Of a stretch of 52,398 nt of DNA, positions 33,372 to 43,060 are shown piece by piece. The first letter of the stretch is position 1. Every line of letters begins with the position of its first letter. The translations under genes were made by a program, and so were the position numbers. Source of the stretch: Bernardetia sp. Its GTDB lineage: Bacteria; Bacteroidota; Bacteroidia; Cytophagales; Bernardetiaceae. Below the pieces are notes generated by a model, which was not told where the DNA came from, did not search any database, and saw only the letters and a list, made by a program, of their open reading frames with translations. The stretch lies in the NCBI RefSeq assembly GCF_020630935.1, contig NZ_JAHDIG010000030.1:1-52398 (forward strand), read 5' to 3'.

Positions 33372-35375
33372 GTGAAGTTTCTTTTTACCATAAAATCCAA
33401 GTTATTACTTTCTTTTTTGGTGTTTCTTTTTGCAACTATCACACTTGCAGCTATGCTGTTGTGGTATGATGCACAGATGCACCGTATTGAGAAACTCACT
33501 TCTACACTTTCTCAAATAGACTTGGATATTCGTCAAACCGACAAATTAGAGCGTGATTTTTTTAGCTCAGAAGCTCTCAATTTAGACTTTTATGAGACAG
33601 GCGATAGTTATTATGTACTTCAACACAGACAACTGACCACTAAACTTCGAAAAGATTTACTAGACCTCCGTACACATCCACTTATCCCTTCTGTTCAACT
33701 GCGCCACCGAATAGACACACTGCGTCGTTCGGTTATAAAATATGAAGTTACATTTGATGATTTGGTTACAAAAATATACCAAAGAGGATTTAAGAATCAA
33801 GGCTATGAAGGTAAAATGAGTGAGCATTTGGATTCACTACTTGAAACTCCTTTAGATAAATTATTACTTTACAAAATCAGACAAGCTGAACAGCGTTTTC
33901 TTCTTTACAAAGAGGAATCTCAAATAGAACAAGTAAATGCACTTCTGATAGAACTCAAAAGCCATATTGAAGACTTTACACAAAAAAACTATAGAAATAT
34001 TGCAGAGCGAACAGAAAAAAGAACACAGTGGAAAGACTGGGCAAACAAATATGAAACGCTTTGGCGAAGACTGGCAGGAACAGAAAGAAAAATTGGATAT
34101 AGAAGTCGTTTGGGGTTGAAGGGAAAACTCAATAAACTTTCCAACCAAATAGAAAGAGACATAGAAAGTATTAATAGAAAAGTACAAAAAGATAGTGAAG
34201 CTTTTAGAAAGCAAAGCCGAGAACGTCTAATTTGGGTAGTAAGTGCTAGTGTTTTGTTAAATCTAATTTTAGGATTATGGATGATACGAAAACTTGGAAC
34301 GCCTATAAAACAAATTTCAGAAACTATTCATAATGTTATTGAAAATGACTTTTCAGCAGAATGGAAGCCTATTCCCATACGTCATAAAGATGAAATTGGA
34401 AGACTTTCAAGAGATGTAAACTTACTTGTCAGCAGAATTTTGGAACGCACAGCCGAAGTTTTTAGTCAGAATGAGGAATTGCAGGCACAAAAAGCAGAAC
34501 TAGAACAACAAACTGAAGAAATTCTTGCTCAAAGAGATTTAGTAGAATCTCAAAACCAGTCTATATATGCTCAAAACGAATATTTAGAGGAACAACAGCA
34601 AAAAATTCAGCTTCAAAACAAAAATATTACAGCAAGTATCAATTATGCCAAGCGCATTCAGAATGCAATGCTCCCAAGCCAAAATCTTTTGGAAGAAATT
34701 CTACCTAAGTCTTTTGTGTATTTTAATCCTAGAGATATTGTAAGTGGTGATTTTTACTTTTTTGCAGAAAAAGATGACAAAATTGTCATTGCAGCCGTAG
34801 ATTGTACAGGACACGGAGTTCCAGGGGCATTTATGTCTGTTATTGGAAATGATTTGCTTACTCAAATTGTAGTATGGAGAGGCATCACAGAAAGTAACAT
34901 GATTCTTAATGAGCTTCATAATGGAATTGTTCAGACGCTAAAACAAGAAGAAACTGAAAACCGTGATGGTATGGATATGTCTCTTTGTGTTTTAGATAAA
35001 AACACGAATGAAATTCAGTTTTCGGGTGCAAAAAATTCTTTGCTTTATGTTATGCCGAACGGAAAAGTAAATCAAATTAAAGGTGACCGTTTGCATGTAG
35101 GAGGGGTTGCAAGACAAATAGAACGCAACTTCACAGCCCACACTCTAAAACTAGAGCAGGGAACTCGTTTTTATCTTCTTACTGACGGCTATTTAGACCA
35201 ATTTGGAGGAAAACATAGTAAAAAATATTCTGCTAGACGTTTTCAAATATTTATAGAAAAAATACAGAAACATCATATCTACGAACTCAAGCACGAAGTA
35301 GAACGCAATTTTATTGAATGGAAAGGTAGCGAAAAGCAGATTGATGATGTGCTTGTAATTGGTTTTGAAATTTAA
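33372..35375 (+). CDS. HAMP-type sensor with SpoIIE/PP2C-like phosphatase domain
   Basis: This 667-residue protein starts at GTG. It has transmembrane helices at about 8-30 and 285-305, with an extracytoplasmic helical sensor region between them. A HAMP-like segment follows (residues 306-365: LGTPIKQISETIHNV, DEIGRLSRDVNLLVSRI), then a coiled coil rich in Gln and Glu, then the SpoIIE phosphatase: FNPRDIVSGDFYFFAEK, DCTGHGVPGAFMSVIG and a C-terminal QIDDVLVIGF. SpoIIE-type enzymes dephosphorylate anti-sigma antagonists and related regulators. A second SpoIIE-type gene follows 138 bp downstream in the same orientation. Confidence 0.9.
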   Translation: MKFLFTIKSKLLLSFLVFLFATITLAAMLLWYDAQMHRIEKLTSTLSQIDLDIRQTDKLERDFFSSEALNLDFYETGDSYYVLQHRQLTTKLRKDLLDLRTHPLIPSVQLRHRIDTLRRSVIKYEVTFDDLVTKIYQRGFKNQGYEGKMSEHLDSLLETPLDKLLLYKIRQAEQRFLLYKEESQIEQVNALLIELKSHIEDFTQKNYRNIAERTEKRTQWKDWANKYETLWRRLAGTERKIGYRSRLGLKGKLNKLSNQIERDIESINRKVQKDSEAFRKQSRERLIWVVSASVLLNLILGLWMIRKLGTPIKQISETIHNVIENDFSAEWKPIPIRHKDEIGRLSRDVNLLVSRILERTAEVFSQNEELQAQKAELEQQTEEILAQRDLVESQNQSIYAQNEYLEEQQQKIQLQNKNITASINYAKRIQNAMLPSQNLLEEILPKSFVYFNPRDIVSGDFYFFAEKDDKIVIAAVDCTGHGVPGAFMSVIGNDLLTQIVVWRGITESNMILNELHNGIVQTLKQEETENRDGMDMSLCVLDKNTNEIQFSGAKNSLLYVMPNGKVNQIKGDRLHVGGVARQIERNFTAHTLKLEQGTRFYLLTDGYLDQFGGKHSKKYSARRFQIFIEKIQKHHIYELKHEVERNFIEWKGSEKQIDDVLVIGFEI

Positions 35376-35513
35376 TAGAATTCAAACTTATAATATTTTA
35401 TTCTTTTTATCATTTTACCAAAATGAATAAAAATTAAGTAACCTACTGAAAATACATTTTATTTTCTTACATTAGAAAACGTTTTGGTGGTATCAATTAT
35501 ACTTTACTTTCTG

Positions 35514-37565
35514 ATGATAATAAGAATATCCTTCCTTTTTCTACTTTTTTTTAGTTTAGTCTCTAATACCAAAGGACAACAATTAAAAATTTCATACTAT
35601 GTAGATGCTTCGCATCAAATGACAATAGAAAAGGTAAATCAAGTACAGTTTGAGGAAGCAAAAACTAATCAGCTCAACTTTGCCAATACAAATGATGCCA
35701 TTTGGATAAAGATACAACTACCACAAAATAATAAAAATACTCTTTTAGAAGTCGCCAACCCCTTACTTGATACACTTGATATTTATAGAAAAATAGAAGG
35801 AAAGTTTGAAAAAGAACGTTATGGTGTGTATCTCCCTTTCAGTAAAGGTGAATATGAAACTCGCACGTTTTTATTTGATGTAAATGATAGCGAAGTAATT
35901 TATCTAATGTGTAGTGGAAGATTTCCCCTAGAAATTCCAATCAATCTAACTAACCAAAAAGAGTTCAATAAAAACCAAACGGCTAGTAATTTTTTCTTTG
36001 GAGCATACTTTGGGATTTTGTTCGCCCTTTTTATGTATAATTTCTTTTTACTCTTTTCTGTCAGAGAGAAAGTTTATATTTATTATTTGGGTTATTTAGT
36101 ATTTGTGGGCTTATTTTATGCAATGCTTACAGGATATGCACAAGCATTTTTATTTCCTAATCAGACAAAATTCAATTCTTATTTAGTTACTATTTTATCT
36201 GTAGGAATGGTTTTTATCATAGAGTTTTGTTCCCAATATTTAAAAGTGAAAGAAAATAGTAAGAAAAATTATTGGGTATCTAAGTTCATAGTATTTTTAT
36301 GCTTGATTTTAGGTTTAGCTGATGTATTTTTAGATAATGTCGTTTTAATTGCTTTATCTCAAGTGTTGAGCTTAATTATTAGCCTGTACCTTATTTTACT
36401 AGGCATTTATCTACTTATTTTTAAGAAACAAAAACAAGCAAGAATCTACGTATTGGCTTGGACAGGATACTTAACAGGCATTTCATTACTTATTTTACAA
36501 ATCAATGGAGCAATACCTTCCAATTTTATTACTAAAAATGCCATTTTTATAGGTTCTGCTACTGAAGTTATTTTATTTTCTATTGCACTAGCTATGCGAA
36601 TAAATAAATACAGAAAAGAAAAAGCTATTGCTCAGAAAAACGAACTCAAACAGCTTAAATTAAATCAAGACCTAATAAAAAATCAAAAAGAAGAATTACA
36701 ACAAAAAGTGGAGGAGCGCACCATTGAGCTAAAAGATACTGTGGAAGAGCTAGAAACATCTTTGAGTATAATTACTACTCAAAACGATAAAATAACTCGC
36801 CTGCACGAGGGTGTAACGTCTAGTATTAACTATGCAAAGCGTATTCAGCAAGCACTTTTACCTTTTGAAAAACGTATGGCTGAATCAATGAAAAACCATT
36901 TTGTATTATATATGCCAAGAGATATTGTTTCAGGCGATTTTTATTGGTTTTCAGATTTGGGAGATAAGATAATTGCCATTCAATCAGATTGTACAGGACA
37001 CGGCGTTCCAGGAGCATTTATGTCTGTTATTGGTATTAATATATTAGAAGAAATAGTCAATATGAAAAAAATTACAGACCCAAGTCAGATTCTTACAGAA
37101 GTGGATAATTTAGTAAGATACTCTTTAAAACAATCAGAAAACCAAGGACAAGACGGAATGGATATGAGTATCGTTTGTCTGTATAAAAATGAGCGTAAAA
37201 TAGAACTTGCAGGAGCAATGAATTCTGTCTATTTGATTGAAAATGGAGAAATACAGAGAATAAAAGGTGACAAGTTTAGCATTGGAGGTTGGAGAAATCA
37301 AGGGAATAAAACTTTTACAACTCATACTATTTTTCCAAAAAACACAATATATATCTATCAAACCACAGATGGCTATCAAGACCAGTTTGGAGGAGTAAAA
37401 AACAAGAAATTTGGTTCAAAGCGTTTGACAAAAACTTTTTTAGAAATTCATCAACAACCTATGAAAAAACAAGAAGAGTTTTTAAGAACTACCATAACAA
37501 ACTGGATGGAAGAGGCTGAGGAAACACAGATAGATGATATTTCTATTTTTGGATTGGAATATTAG
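35514..37565 (+). CDS. 7TMR-DISM sensor with SpoIIE/PP2C-like phosphatase domain
   Basis: From the ATG at 35514 the protein has 683 residues and a clean signal peptide; the in-frame TTG at 35484 would precede it by ten residues. The periplasmic part resembles the 7TMR-DISM extracellular domain (IWIKIQLPQNNKNTLLEV, LDTLDIYR). Seven transmembrane helices follow (FFFGAYFGILFALFMYNFFLLFS onward), then a coiled coil (IKNQKEELQQKVEERTIELK) and the SpoIIE domain with PRDIVSGDFYWFSDLG, DCTGHGVPGAFMSVIG and QIDDISIFGLEY. The phosphatase halves of this and the preceding protein are clearly homologous; the sensors differ. A terminator follows. Confidence 0.9.
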   Translation: MIIRISFLFLLFFSLVSNTKGQQLKISYYVDASHQMTIEKVNQVQFEEAKTNQLNFANTNDAIWIKIQLPQNNKNTLLEVANPLLDTLDIYRKIEGKFEKERYGVYLPFSKGEYETRTFLFDVNDSEVIYLMCSGRFPLEIPINLTNQKEFNKNQTASNFFFGAYFGILFALFMYNFFLLFSVREKVYIYYLGYLVFVGLFYAMLTGYAQAFLFPNQTKFNSYLVTILSVGMVFIIEFCSQYLKVKENSKKNYWVSKFIVFLCLILGLADVFLDNVVLIALSQVLSLIISLYLILLGIYLLIFKKQKQARIYVLAWTGYLTGISLLILQINGAIPSNFITKNAIFIGSATEVILFSIALAMRINKYRKEKAIAQKNELKQLKLNQDLIKNQKEELQQKVEERTIELKDTVEELETSLSIITTQNDKITRLHEGVTSSINYAKRIQQALLPFEKRMAESMKNHFVLYMPRDIVSGDFYWFSDLGDKIIAIQSDCTGHGVPGAFMSVIGINILEEIVNMKKITDPSQILTEVDNLVRYSLKQSENQGQDGMDMSIVCLYKNERKIELAGAMNSVYLIENGEIQRIKGDKFSIGGWRNQGNKTFTTHTIFPKNTIYIYQTTDGYQDQFGGVKNKKFGSKRLTKTFLEIHQQPMKKQEEFLRTTITNWMEEAEETQIDDISIFGLEY

Positions 37566-37594
37566 AAATTCAAGATATTTCGTTGTAAATACAC

Positions 37595-37634
37595 AAAAAA
37601 TCCCTTTCTACAAAAAATTGTAAAAAGGGATTTT
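37595..37634. terminator. Bidirectional terminator between the SpoIIE gene and secDF
   Basis: Stem AAAATCCCTTT / AAAGGGATTTT with flanking A and T runs. Confidence 0.8.
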
Positions 37635-37657
37635 CTAACTATGAGAAATACAGTAGT

Positions 37658-37692
37658 TAATTAATCATTTATAATTAACAACTAATCATTAT
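37658..37692. repeat. Heptad tract at the 3' end of secDF
   Basis: Five units with TAATTAA occurring twice, ending exactly at the secDF stop codon (37693). Confidence 0.6.
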
Positions 37693-40600
37693 TTAGTATT
37701 TCTTCGGTTTTTTAGGCTTACGAAGAGGCTGTGCTTCTTGCTGTGGTTGAGGATTGTTAGCTTCCTCTTCCATTTCTTTTAAGTATTGAGCCATTTCCTC
37801 TTTGTCTGCATACTGTTGAGCATATTTTTCTTTTCTTTGTTCCATTGCCTTACGCTCATTTTCAATAGCATTTTTAGAATATAAGTCTAAAACTAAAGGA
37901 GTTGCAACAAAAACAGAAGAGTATGTACCCACAATTACACCGATAAGGAGAGCAAAAGAAAACCCTTTGAGAGCTTCTCCACCAAAAATAAACAATATCA
38001 AGACTACTAAAAGCGTCGTTACAGAAGTGATGAGCGTTCTACTAAGTGTTTGGTTTACAGCACCATTGATAGTTTCTTGTAGGCTTTCTTCTACTCTTTC
38101 ATTAAGAGCTTCACGAATACGGTCAAATACAACTACGGTATCATTGAGTGAGTAACCAATTACAGTCAAGATAGCTGCGATAAATACTTGGTCAATCTCT
38201 ACAGCAAACCCTAAAAGATAAGCAATTGCAAAGAATGAAATTACAATCAAACTATCATGTGTAAGGGCAGCCACAGCACCAGCACCGAAACGCCAGTTGC
38301 TAAAACGAACTGAAATATAACCAAACATCAAAATCAACGCTACAATAACAGCCGTACGAGCCGAATCTGCAATATCGTCTGCAATCGTTGCACCTACTTT
38401 TGATGTACTTACAACTTCTGGACTAAGAGCAGTGTATTTGTCTCCCAAACTAGCCATAATCTCACCTTGAATTTGCTCATCTGCATCAGTAGATTCTTCT
38501 TCCGAACGGTAACTTGTAGTAATTTTTACTTTGTCATCTCCATCATAGCTTTTTACTTCTACTGATGTATTGAGTTTTTGCTCAATGCTTGCTTCAATTT
38601 CAGAAGGAGTTACACTTTGAGAAAATGCTACTACATACGAGCGTCCACCTGTGAAATCTACACCCATATTTAATCCATTTACAAACAAAACAACTACACC
38701 AACAGCAATCACAACACCAGAAAGAACATAACCTATTTTACGCTTGCCCATAAAGTTAATGTTCGTATTTGCCAACATGCTCTTAGTAAATGGAGTAGAG
38801 AAAGACATATTGCTCTCATCTCCTTTACGGCTCATTAAGTAAATAATCAGACGACTGATATAAACAGCAGTAAAGAATGAACAAACAATACCAATCATTA
38901 GAGTTACTGCAAAACCTTTGATAGGACCAGCTCCCAAAACATAAAGTACAACCGAAGTGATAAGTGTTGTTACATTGGCATCAATGATAGTAATCAAAGC
39001 TCGTTGGAAACCATCTTCAATAGAAGCCATCAAACCTTTTCCTAGTGCGAGTTCTTCACGGATTCTTTCAAAGATAAGAACGTTGGCATCTACTGACATA
39101 CCGATTGTGAGTACGATACCTGCAATACCTGGAAGTGTAAGGGCAGCACCAAGCTGAGCCAAAAGACCAAAGATGAAGAAGATGTTAGCTACAAGAGCCA
39201 CGTTAGCCACAATACCAGCCTTAGCATAGTAGATAATCATAAACAAGACTACCAAGCCAAGTCCAACCAAGATAGAAATAATACCTTGAGATTGTGCAGC
39301 AGCACCCAAAGAAGGTCCTACAACAGCTTCTTCTACGATACGAGTTGGAGCAGGAAGTTTACCAGCTTTCAAAATGTTAGCTAAGTCTTTTGCTTCATCT
39401 ACTGTAAAACTACCAGAGATAGATGAGCGTCCACCACCAATTTCTTCATTTACATTAGGAGCAGAATACACATAGTCATCCAAAACAATAGCAATCTGAC
39501 GACCTACATTTTTTCCTGTTAGGTTTTTCCAAAGACGTGCGCCTTCTCCGTTCATTGCTAAAGAAACCTCAACTTGTCCGTTTGGATTGATGTCTTGACG
39601 AGCATCTGTTACAACTTCTCCTGTCATTGGAGCTTTTCCACCTACTGCTGTCTTGATAACGTGTAACGTGTAGAATGCTTTTCCGTCTGCTTCTACATCT
39701 GGTTTTACACTCCAGAAGAATTTCATATCTTTAGGAATAACAGATTTTACGTCTGGGTCATTCAATATCTGATTGATAGAAGCTGTATCTAATGCCTCAT
39801 ACGTGAGTGTAAAGTAGTTTTGACTGATTGGAACAAGTTTTTCGAAAAGAGGAGAAACTTGTTGATTTTGAGTAGTATCTGTATCAGCTAAAGAATCTTC
39901 AATTTTAGAAGAATCACCTTCATTTGCAGCTATATCAGTACTGTCATTTGTGTCCATTATCAAATCGTCTCCTGTGCTTGCTGTATTTGTAGTATCTTGA
40001 AGAGTCAAATCATCTGTATTTGGAGTCTCAACCTTCTCCATACGATTTTCTACCCAAAATGTATTGATTTGAGTAAGAACTTGTTGATATTCTTGTGGCT
40101 GATATACTTCCCAAAACTCTAATTTTGCAACACCTTGCAATAAATCACGTACACGTTCTGCATTATTCACACCTGGTAATTCTACTTGAATACGGCTTGT
40201 TCCTTCAATAAGCTGAACATTTGGTTGAGTTACTCCAAACTTATCTACACGAGTACGAATGATTTCGAAAGCTCTTTGAACCGAACCATCTACTTCTGAA
40301 CGGATAAAATCTTCTACTTCTTTATCTGAAGAACGGAAATTGATTTTTCCACTGTTTGCAGAAGTAGCAAAAACGTCTTTGAGTTTGCCTTCTCCAGCTT
40401 TCGCTTGGTAAGCATCAAAGAAAAGTTCTACATAACGGTCTTGGCTAGAAGCCTGTTGTTTGTTGGCTTCTGCAAGAGCTGCCAAAAAGTCTTCGTTTTG
40501 GCTATTGTTAGAAAGAGACTTCAAAATATCTACTGGAGAAACCTCAAGTGTTACGTGCATACCACCTTGAAGGTCAAGTCCTAAATTGAGTTCTTTTTCT

Positions 40601-40809
40601 TTTACTTCTTGATAAGTAAAATCAAAAATTGGATAAACAGGCTGTGACCACATAGAGTCTAAATACTGTTTTTTGAGTTGTTCATCACCTTGAGCATATT
40701 CGGCTGCCTCACTCTCTATATTGTTAGAAACAAGTGTAAAAGAGAGAGAAAACAAGCACAAAACAGCAAAAAGGATAGCAAGGAATATAATAAAACCTCT
40801 GTTTTGCAT
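37693..40809 (-). CDS. secDF: Fused SecDF protein translocase subunit
   Basis: This 1038-residue inner-membrane protein uses the proton gradient to drive late steps of Sec-dependent export. The SecD half shows the N-terminal helix, LGLDLQGGMHVTLEV, RAFEIIRTRVDKFGV and a long periplasmic loop containing an Asp/Thr-rich insert; GMSVDANVLIFERIREEL is the SecD signature. The SecF half starts near residue 670 with GLNMGVDFTGGRSYVV and contains IGYSLNDTVVVFDRIREAL. A Lys/Gln-rich tail ends in RKPKKPKKY. Fusion of the two subunits is normal in Bacteroidota. Confidence 0.97.
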   Translation of the reverse strand: MQNRGFIIFLAILFAVLCLFSLSFTLVSNNIESEAAEYAQGDEQLKKQYLDSMWSQPVYPIFDFTYQEVKEKELNLGLDLQGGMHVTLEVSPVDILKSLSNNSQNEDFLAALAEANKQQASSQDRYVELFFDAYQAKAGEGKLKDVFATSANSGKINFRSSDKEVEDFIRSEVDGSVQRAFEIIRTRVDKFGVTQPNVQLIEGTSRIQVELPGVNNAERVRDLLQGVAKLEFWEVYQPQEYQQVLTQINTFWVENRMEKVETPNTDDLTLQDTTNTASTGDDLIMDTNDSTDIAANEGDSSKIEDSLADTDTTQNQQVSPLFEKLVPISQNYFTLTYEALDTASINQILNDPDVKSVIPKDMKFFWSVKPDVEADGKAFYTLHVIKTAVGGKAPMTGEVVTDARQDINPNGQVEVSLAMNGEGARLWKNLTGKNVGRQIAIVLDDYVYSAPNVNEEIGGGRSSISGSFTVDEAKDLANILKAGKLPAPTRIVEEAVVGPSLGAAAQSQGIISILVGLGLVVLFMIIYYAKAGIVANVALVANIFFIFGLLAQLGAALTLPGIAGIVLTIGMSVDANVLIFERIREELALGKGLMASIEDGFQRALITIIDANVTTLITSVVLYVLGAGPIKGFAVTLMIGIVCSFFTAVYISRLIIYLMSRKGDESNMSFSTPFTKSMLANTNINFMGKRKIGYVLSGVVIAVGVVVLFVNGLNMGVDFTGGRSYVVAFSQSVTPSEIEASIEQKLNTSVEVKSYDGDDKVKITTSYRSEEESTDADEQIQGEIMASLGDKYTALSPEVVSTSKVGATIADDIADSARTAVIVALILMFGYISVRFSNWRFGAGAVAALTHDSLIVISFFAIAYLLGFAVEIDQVFIAAILTVIGYSLNDTVVVFDRIREALNERVEESLQETINGAVNQTLSRTLITSVTTLLVVLILFIFGGEALKGFSFALLIGVIVGTYSSVFVATPLVLDLYSKNAIENERKAMEQRKEKYAQQYADKEEMAQYLKEMEEEANNPQPQQEAQPLRKPKKPKKY

Positions 40810-40819
40810 GATTTTAATT

Positions 40820-40854
40820 AATTACGAATTACAAATTAAAAATTACGAATACAG
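40820..40854 (-). repeat. Heptad leader of secDF
   Basis: Five units in exact 7-bp phase; read on the plus strand they begin AATTACG, AATTACA, AATTAAA. On the coding strand the unit is CGTAATT. The tract ends 10 bp before the ATG. Confidence 0.75.
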
Positions 40855-40990
40855 TTGGCATAGCCAATTATAATGTTTCGAACATAATCAATAGGTAATT
40901 CAATGTTTGAAATTGAAATATATAAATGTGAAATAAAATTACGATAGGGATAAAACAGATACATAATGCACTTAAATGATTTAAAAGCAT

Positions 40991-41025
40991 TTAACTGATT
41001 ATTGGTAACTGTTTACTGACAACTG
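40991..41025 (-). repeat. Heptad tract CAGTTAY after the 41027 gene
   Basis: On the minus strand five units follow in 7-bp phase: CAGTTGT, CAGTAAA and three related units. It begins 1 bp after the stop codon of the upstream gene and is the counterpart of 24205-24239. Confidence 0.75.
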
Positions 41026-41026
41026 A

Positions 41027-41458
41027 CTATGGTGCATTTGGGGAAATAAAGCAGTTGAATAGTGTCTTGAAGAACCCTGAACTAGAAAAGTAGTAGGTTA
41101 CACTATTGAGTTTTTGAATAGAAAAAGAAGGAAATATAAACTCTATGCTTGGTGTCAGAATTATGTTATAGAATAATTCTGTAATTACAAATCCTTGCAG
41201 AAGTGCTTCTGAAGAAGTTGCTGATTTGAGTGTTAGTGGCTCTTTTTCTCGTTGCTCTTTGTTTTCATCAGATAGTTGTGTATCTGAATAGTTATCAGCC
41301 TCTGTATTTTCAAGTAAGCTAATGAAATTATTTCCTACTACATCTGTTTTTTCCTCTCCATTAGCAAAACGCATTGTTGTCGAAAAGACAACTAATAGGA
41401 GCATAAAATAGCCCATAAAGTGGTTGCGAGAAGATGTAAAAAAGTTTGTAGGCAACAT
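41027..41458 (-). CDS. Hypothetical secreted protein
   Basis: I do not recognise this 143-residue protein. Residues 13-33 form a hydrophobic segment (GYFMLLLVVFSTTMRFANG) that looks like a signal peptide or anchor. A charged, probably disordered middle follows (residues 34-80). The C-terminal part, with LFYNIILTPSIEFIFPSFSI and a run of aromatic residues, is hydrophobic. It sits behind a strong Bacteroidota promoter and may be transcribed with secDF. No conserved catalytic pattern is visible. Confidence 0.55.
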   Translation of the reverse strand: MLPTNFFTSSRNHFMGYFMLLLVVFSTTMRFANGEEKTDVVGNNFISLLENTEADNYSDTQLSDENKEQREKEPLTLKSATSSEALLQGFVITELFYNIILTPSIEFIFPSFSIQKLNSVTYYFSSSGFFKTLFNCFISPNAP

Positions 41459-41493
41459 TTTTATAATTGAATACAGATTTCTTGATTGGTCTG

Positions 41494-41524
41494 CAAAAGT
41501 AGTGTTTTTTACTTGGTATTACAA
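41494..41524 (-). promoter_or_regulatory. Bacteroidota-type promoter for the 41458 gene
   Basis: Read on the minus strand: TTG, 20 bp, TACTTTTG. The -7 box fits TAnnTTTG. Confidence 0.65.
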
Positions 41525-41544
41525 GATTATGAATAAAAATAGTT

Positions 41545-41588
41545 AAAATAAAAAAAAGTCTTTATTCATTTTTAGAATAAAGACTTTA
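41545..41588 (-). terminator. Terminator downstream of tRNA-Met
   Basis: Perfect 13-bp stem AAAGTCTTTATTC / GAATAAAGACTTT. On the minus strand the stem is followed by a T run. Confidence 0.88.
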
Positions 41589-41595
41589 ATTTTAG

Positions 41596-41669
<74 letters not shown>

Positions 41670-41721
41670 ATTTACTATTTATCTTATGAATAAGTGATTT
41701 TCTTTTCCCTTATTGCGAGTG

Positions 41722-41752
41722 CAAAGGTACGTGTTTTTTTTATTTTTCCAAA
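41722..41752 (-). promoter_or_regulatory. Bacteroidota-type promoter for tRNA-Met
   Basis: On the minus strand: TTTG, exactly 19 bp, TACCTTTG. Both boxes match the consensus and point into the tRNA gene. Confidence 0.85.
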
Positions 41753-41918
41753 TAATTTAAGAGAAAAAAACAGAAAAAGTGTCTCATTATTTTTGTTTGT
41801 TGTTGAAAGCTGTTGCAAATCAGCATTTTAACAAGCAATTATTTTTTTATCAAAACTTTGTTTTATGCTTTTTAGTTCGATAGCTTTCTAGTTTATTCAA
41901 TTAAACCTCATATAACTT

Positions 41919-42365
41919 ATGGAACTTAAAAAAGGTGATAAAGCACCAGAATTTACAGCTCACGACCAAAACGGACACGAAATAAAACTCTCTCAGCTCA
42001 AAGGAAAAAAAGTCATACTTTATTTCTATCCAAAAGACGATACTCCTGGTTGTACGGCACAGGCTTGCAACCTAAGAGATAATTATACTACACTCAAAGA
42101 AAAAGGATATGAAGTATTGGGAGTGAGTAAAGACGGTGCTGCTTCTCATAAAAAATTTGCTGAAAAATACGATTTACCATTTCCTTTATTGGTAGATGAA
42201 GACCATTCTATCAATGAAGCATATGGTGTTTGGAAAGAAAAAAATATGTTTGGTAAAAAATATATGGGTACACAGCGCACTACTTTTGTCATTGATGAAG
42301 AGGGAAAAATTGAGGACGTGATTAAAAAAGTCAAAACAAAAGAACACGCCGAACAAATTATGTAA
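41919..42365 (+). CDS. bcp: Bcp-type thiol peroxidase (PrxQ)
   Basis: This 148-residue peroxiredoxin reduces hydrogen and organic peroxides. YFYPKDDTPGCTAQAC carries the peroxidatic cysteine C45 and the resolving cysteine C50 five residues later, the alpha2-type arrangement of Bcp/PrxQ. The QRTTFVIDEEGKI strand near the C-terminus carries the conserved arginine. It is cytoplasmic. The gene is monocistronic; about 165 bp without a gene separate it from the tRNA-Met promoter, and a symmetrical hairpin terminator follows. Confidence 0.95.
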   Translation: MELKKGDKAPEFTAHDQNGHEIKLSQLKGKKVILYFYPKDDTPGCTAQACNLRDNYTTLKEKGYEVLGVSKDGAASHKKFAEKYDLPFPLLVDEDHSINEAYGVWKEKNMFGKKYMGTQRTTFVIDEEGKIEDVIKKVKTKEHAEQIM

Positions 42366-42376
42366 AATAAAACTAT

Positions 42377-42406
42377 AGAAGTTAGAGTTTAAAAGCTCTA
42401 ACTTCT
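42377..42406. terminator. Hairpin between bcp and the lipoprotein gene
   Basis: Perfect stem AGAAGTTAGAG / CTCTAACTTCT with an 8-nt loop; only a weak T run. Confidence 0.65.
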
Positions 42407-42429
42407 TTGTTAGGTTTATTTAGTTCTGT

Positions 42430-42966
42430 TTATTTGACTCTCCTCATTACAAATTCAGTAACATATTTTCCATACCACTCTGGTTTTTGCCCGTTTGGAT
42501 AGGTTTCATCGAAAAAAATAAGCCTCAACAAATCATCTTTTATAGTGTATCTGTAAAACTGTTTTCCTCCCTCAAATCCAGGTACTTTGGCTATACGTGC
42601 TGTGGTAATTACAGTTGAATCTGTCATGGTATAAGTTCCTCCATTGAAAACCACAGAGCTAAAACCAGCCATTTTTTCTTCATCTGTTGGCTTTGAAAGG
42701 TTTGCGAAAGGAGTTCTAGGTTTGTCTATAGGAGTCCACATAATAGAATAACGGTCTTTTTCGAAGATAAACAAACCGTATTGAGCCTTTGGAATAGAAT
42801 AAATGGTATCTTTAGTTTTCCAATGCACTTCTACCATTTCCCAAGAACCTAAAAGTGGAGGCTGTTTGTCTTGAGAGCCATAGTAGTTTTTAACAGTTGT
42901 TTTACAAGCTGAAAAACTAATTACAGAAAATATCGATAAGCCCAAAAGTAAAAGTTTGAATTTCAT
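42430..42966 (-). CDS. Lipocalin-like putative lipoprotein
   Basis: The start at 42966 gives 178 residues with a proper lipoprotein signal (KFKLLLLGLSIFSVISFSAC, cysteine 21); the longer frame from 43047 is not needed. After the lipobox the protein shows LLGSWEMVEVHW near the N-terminus, then YGLFIFEKDRYSIMW and YTMTDSTVITT. This beta-rich pattern is shared with lipocalin-like proteins of Bacteroidota. It is probably an outer-membrane or periplasmic lipoprotein. The gene is divergent from the MBL-fold gene at 43061. Confidence 0.75.
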   Translation of the reverse strand: MKFKLLLLGLSIFSVISFSACKTTVKNYYGSQDKQPPLLGSWEMVEVHWKTKDTIYSIPKAQYGLFIFEKDRYSIMWTPIDKPRTPFANLSKPTDEEKMAGFSSVVFNGGTYTMTDSTVITTARIAKVPGFEGGKQFYRYTIKDDLLRLIFFDETYPNGQKPEWYGKYVTEFVMRRVK

Positions 42967-43060
42967 AATAGAAGCATTTATTTTGTAAATTATTAATTCA
43001 AAACAAGATACCAATAAAGTGAGATGGTTAAAAATTAACATCTCCAATTTTTATATTTCT

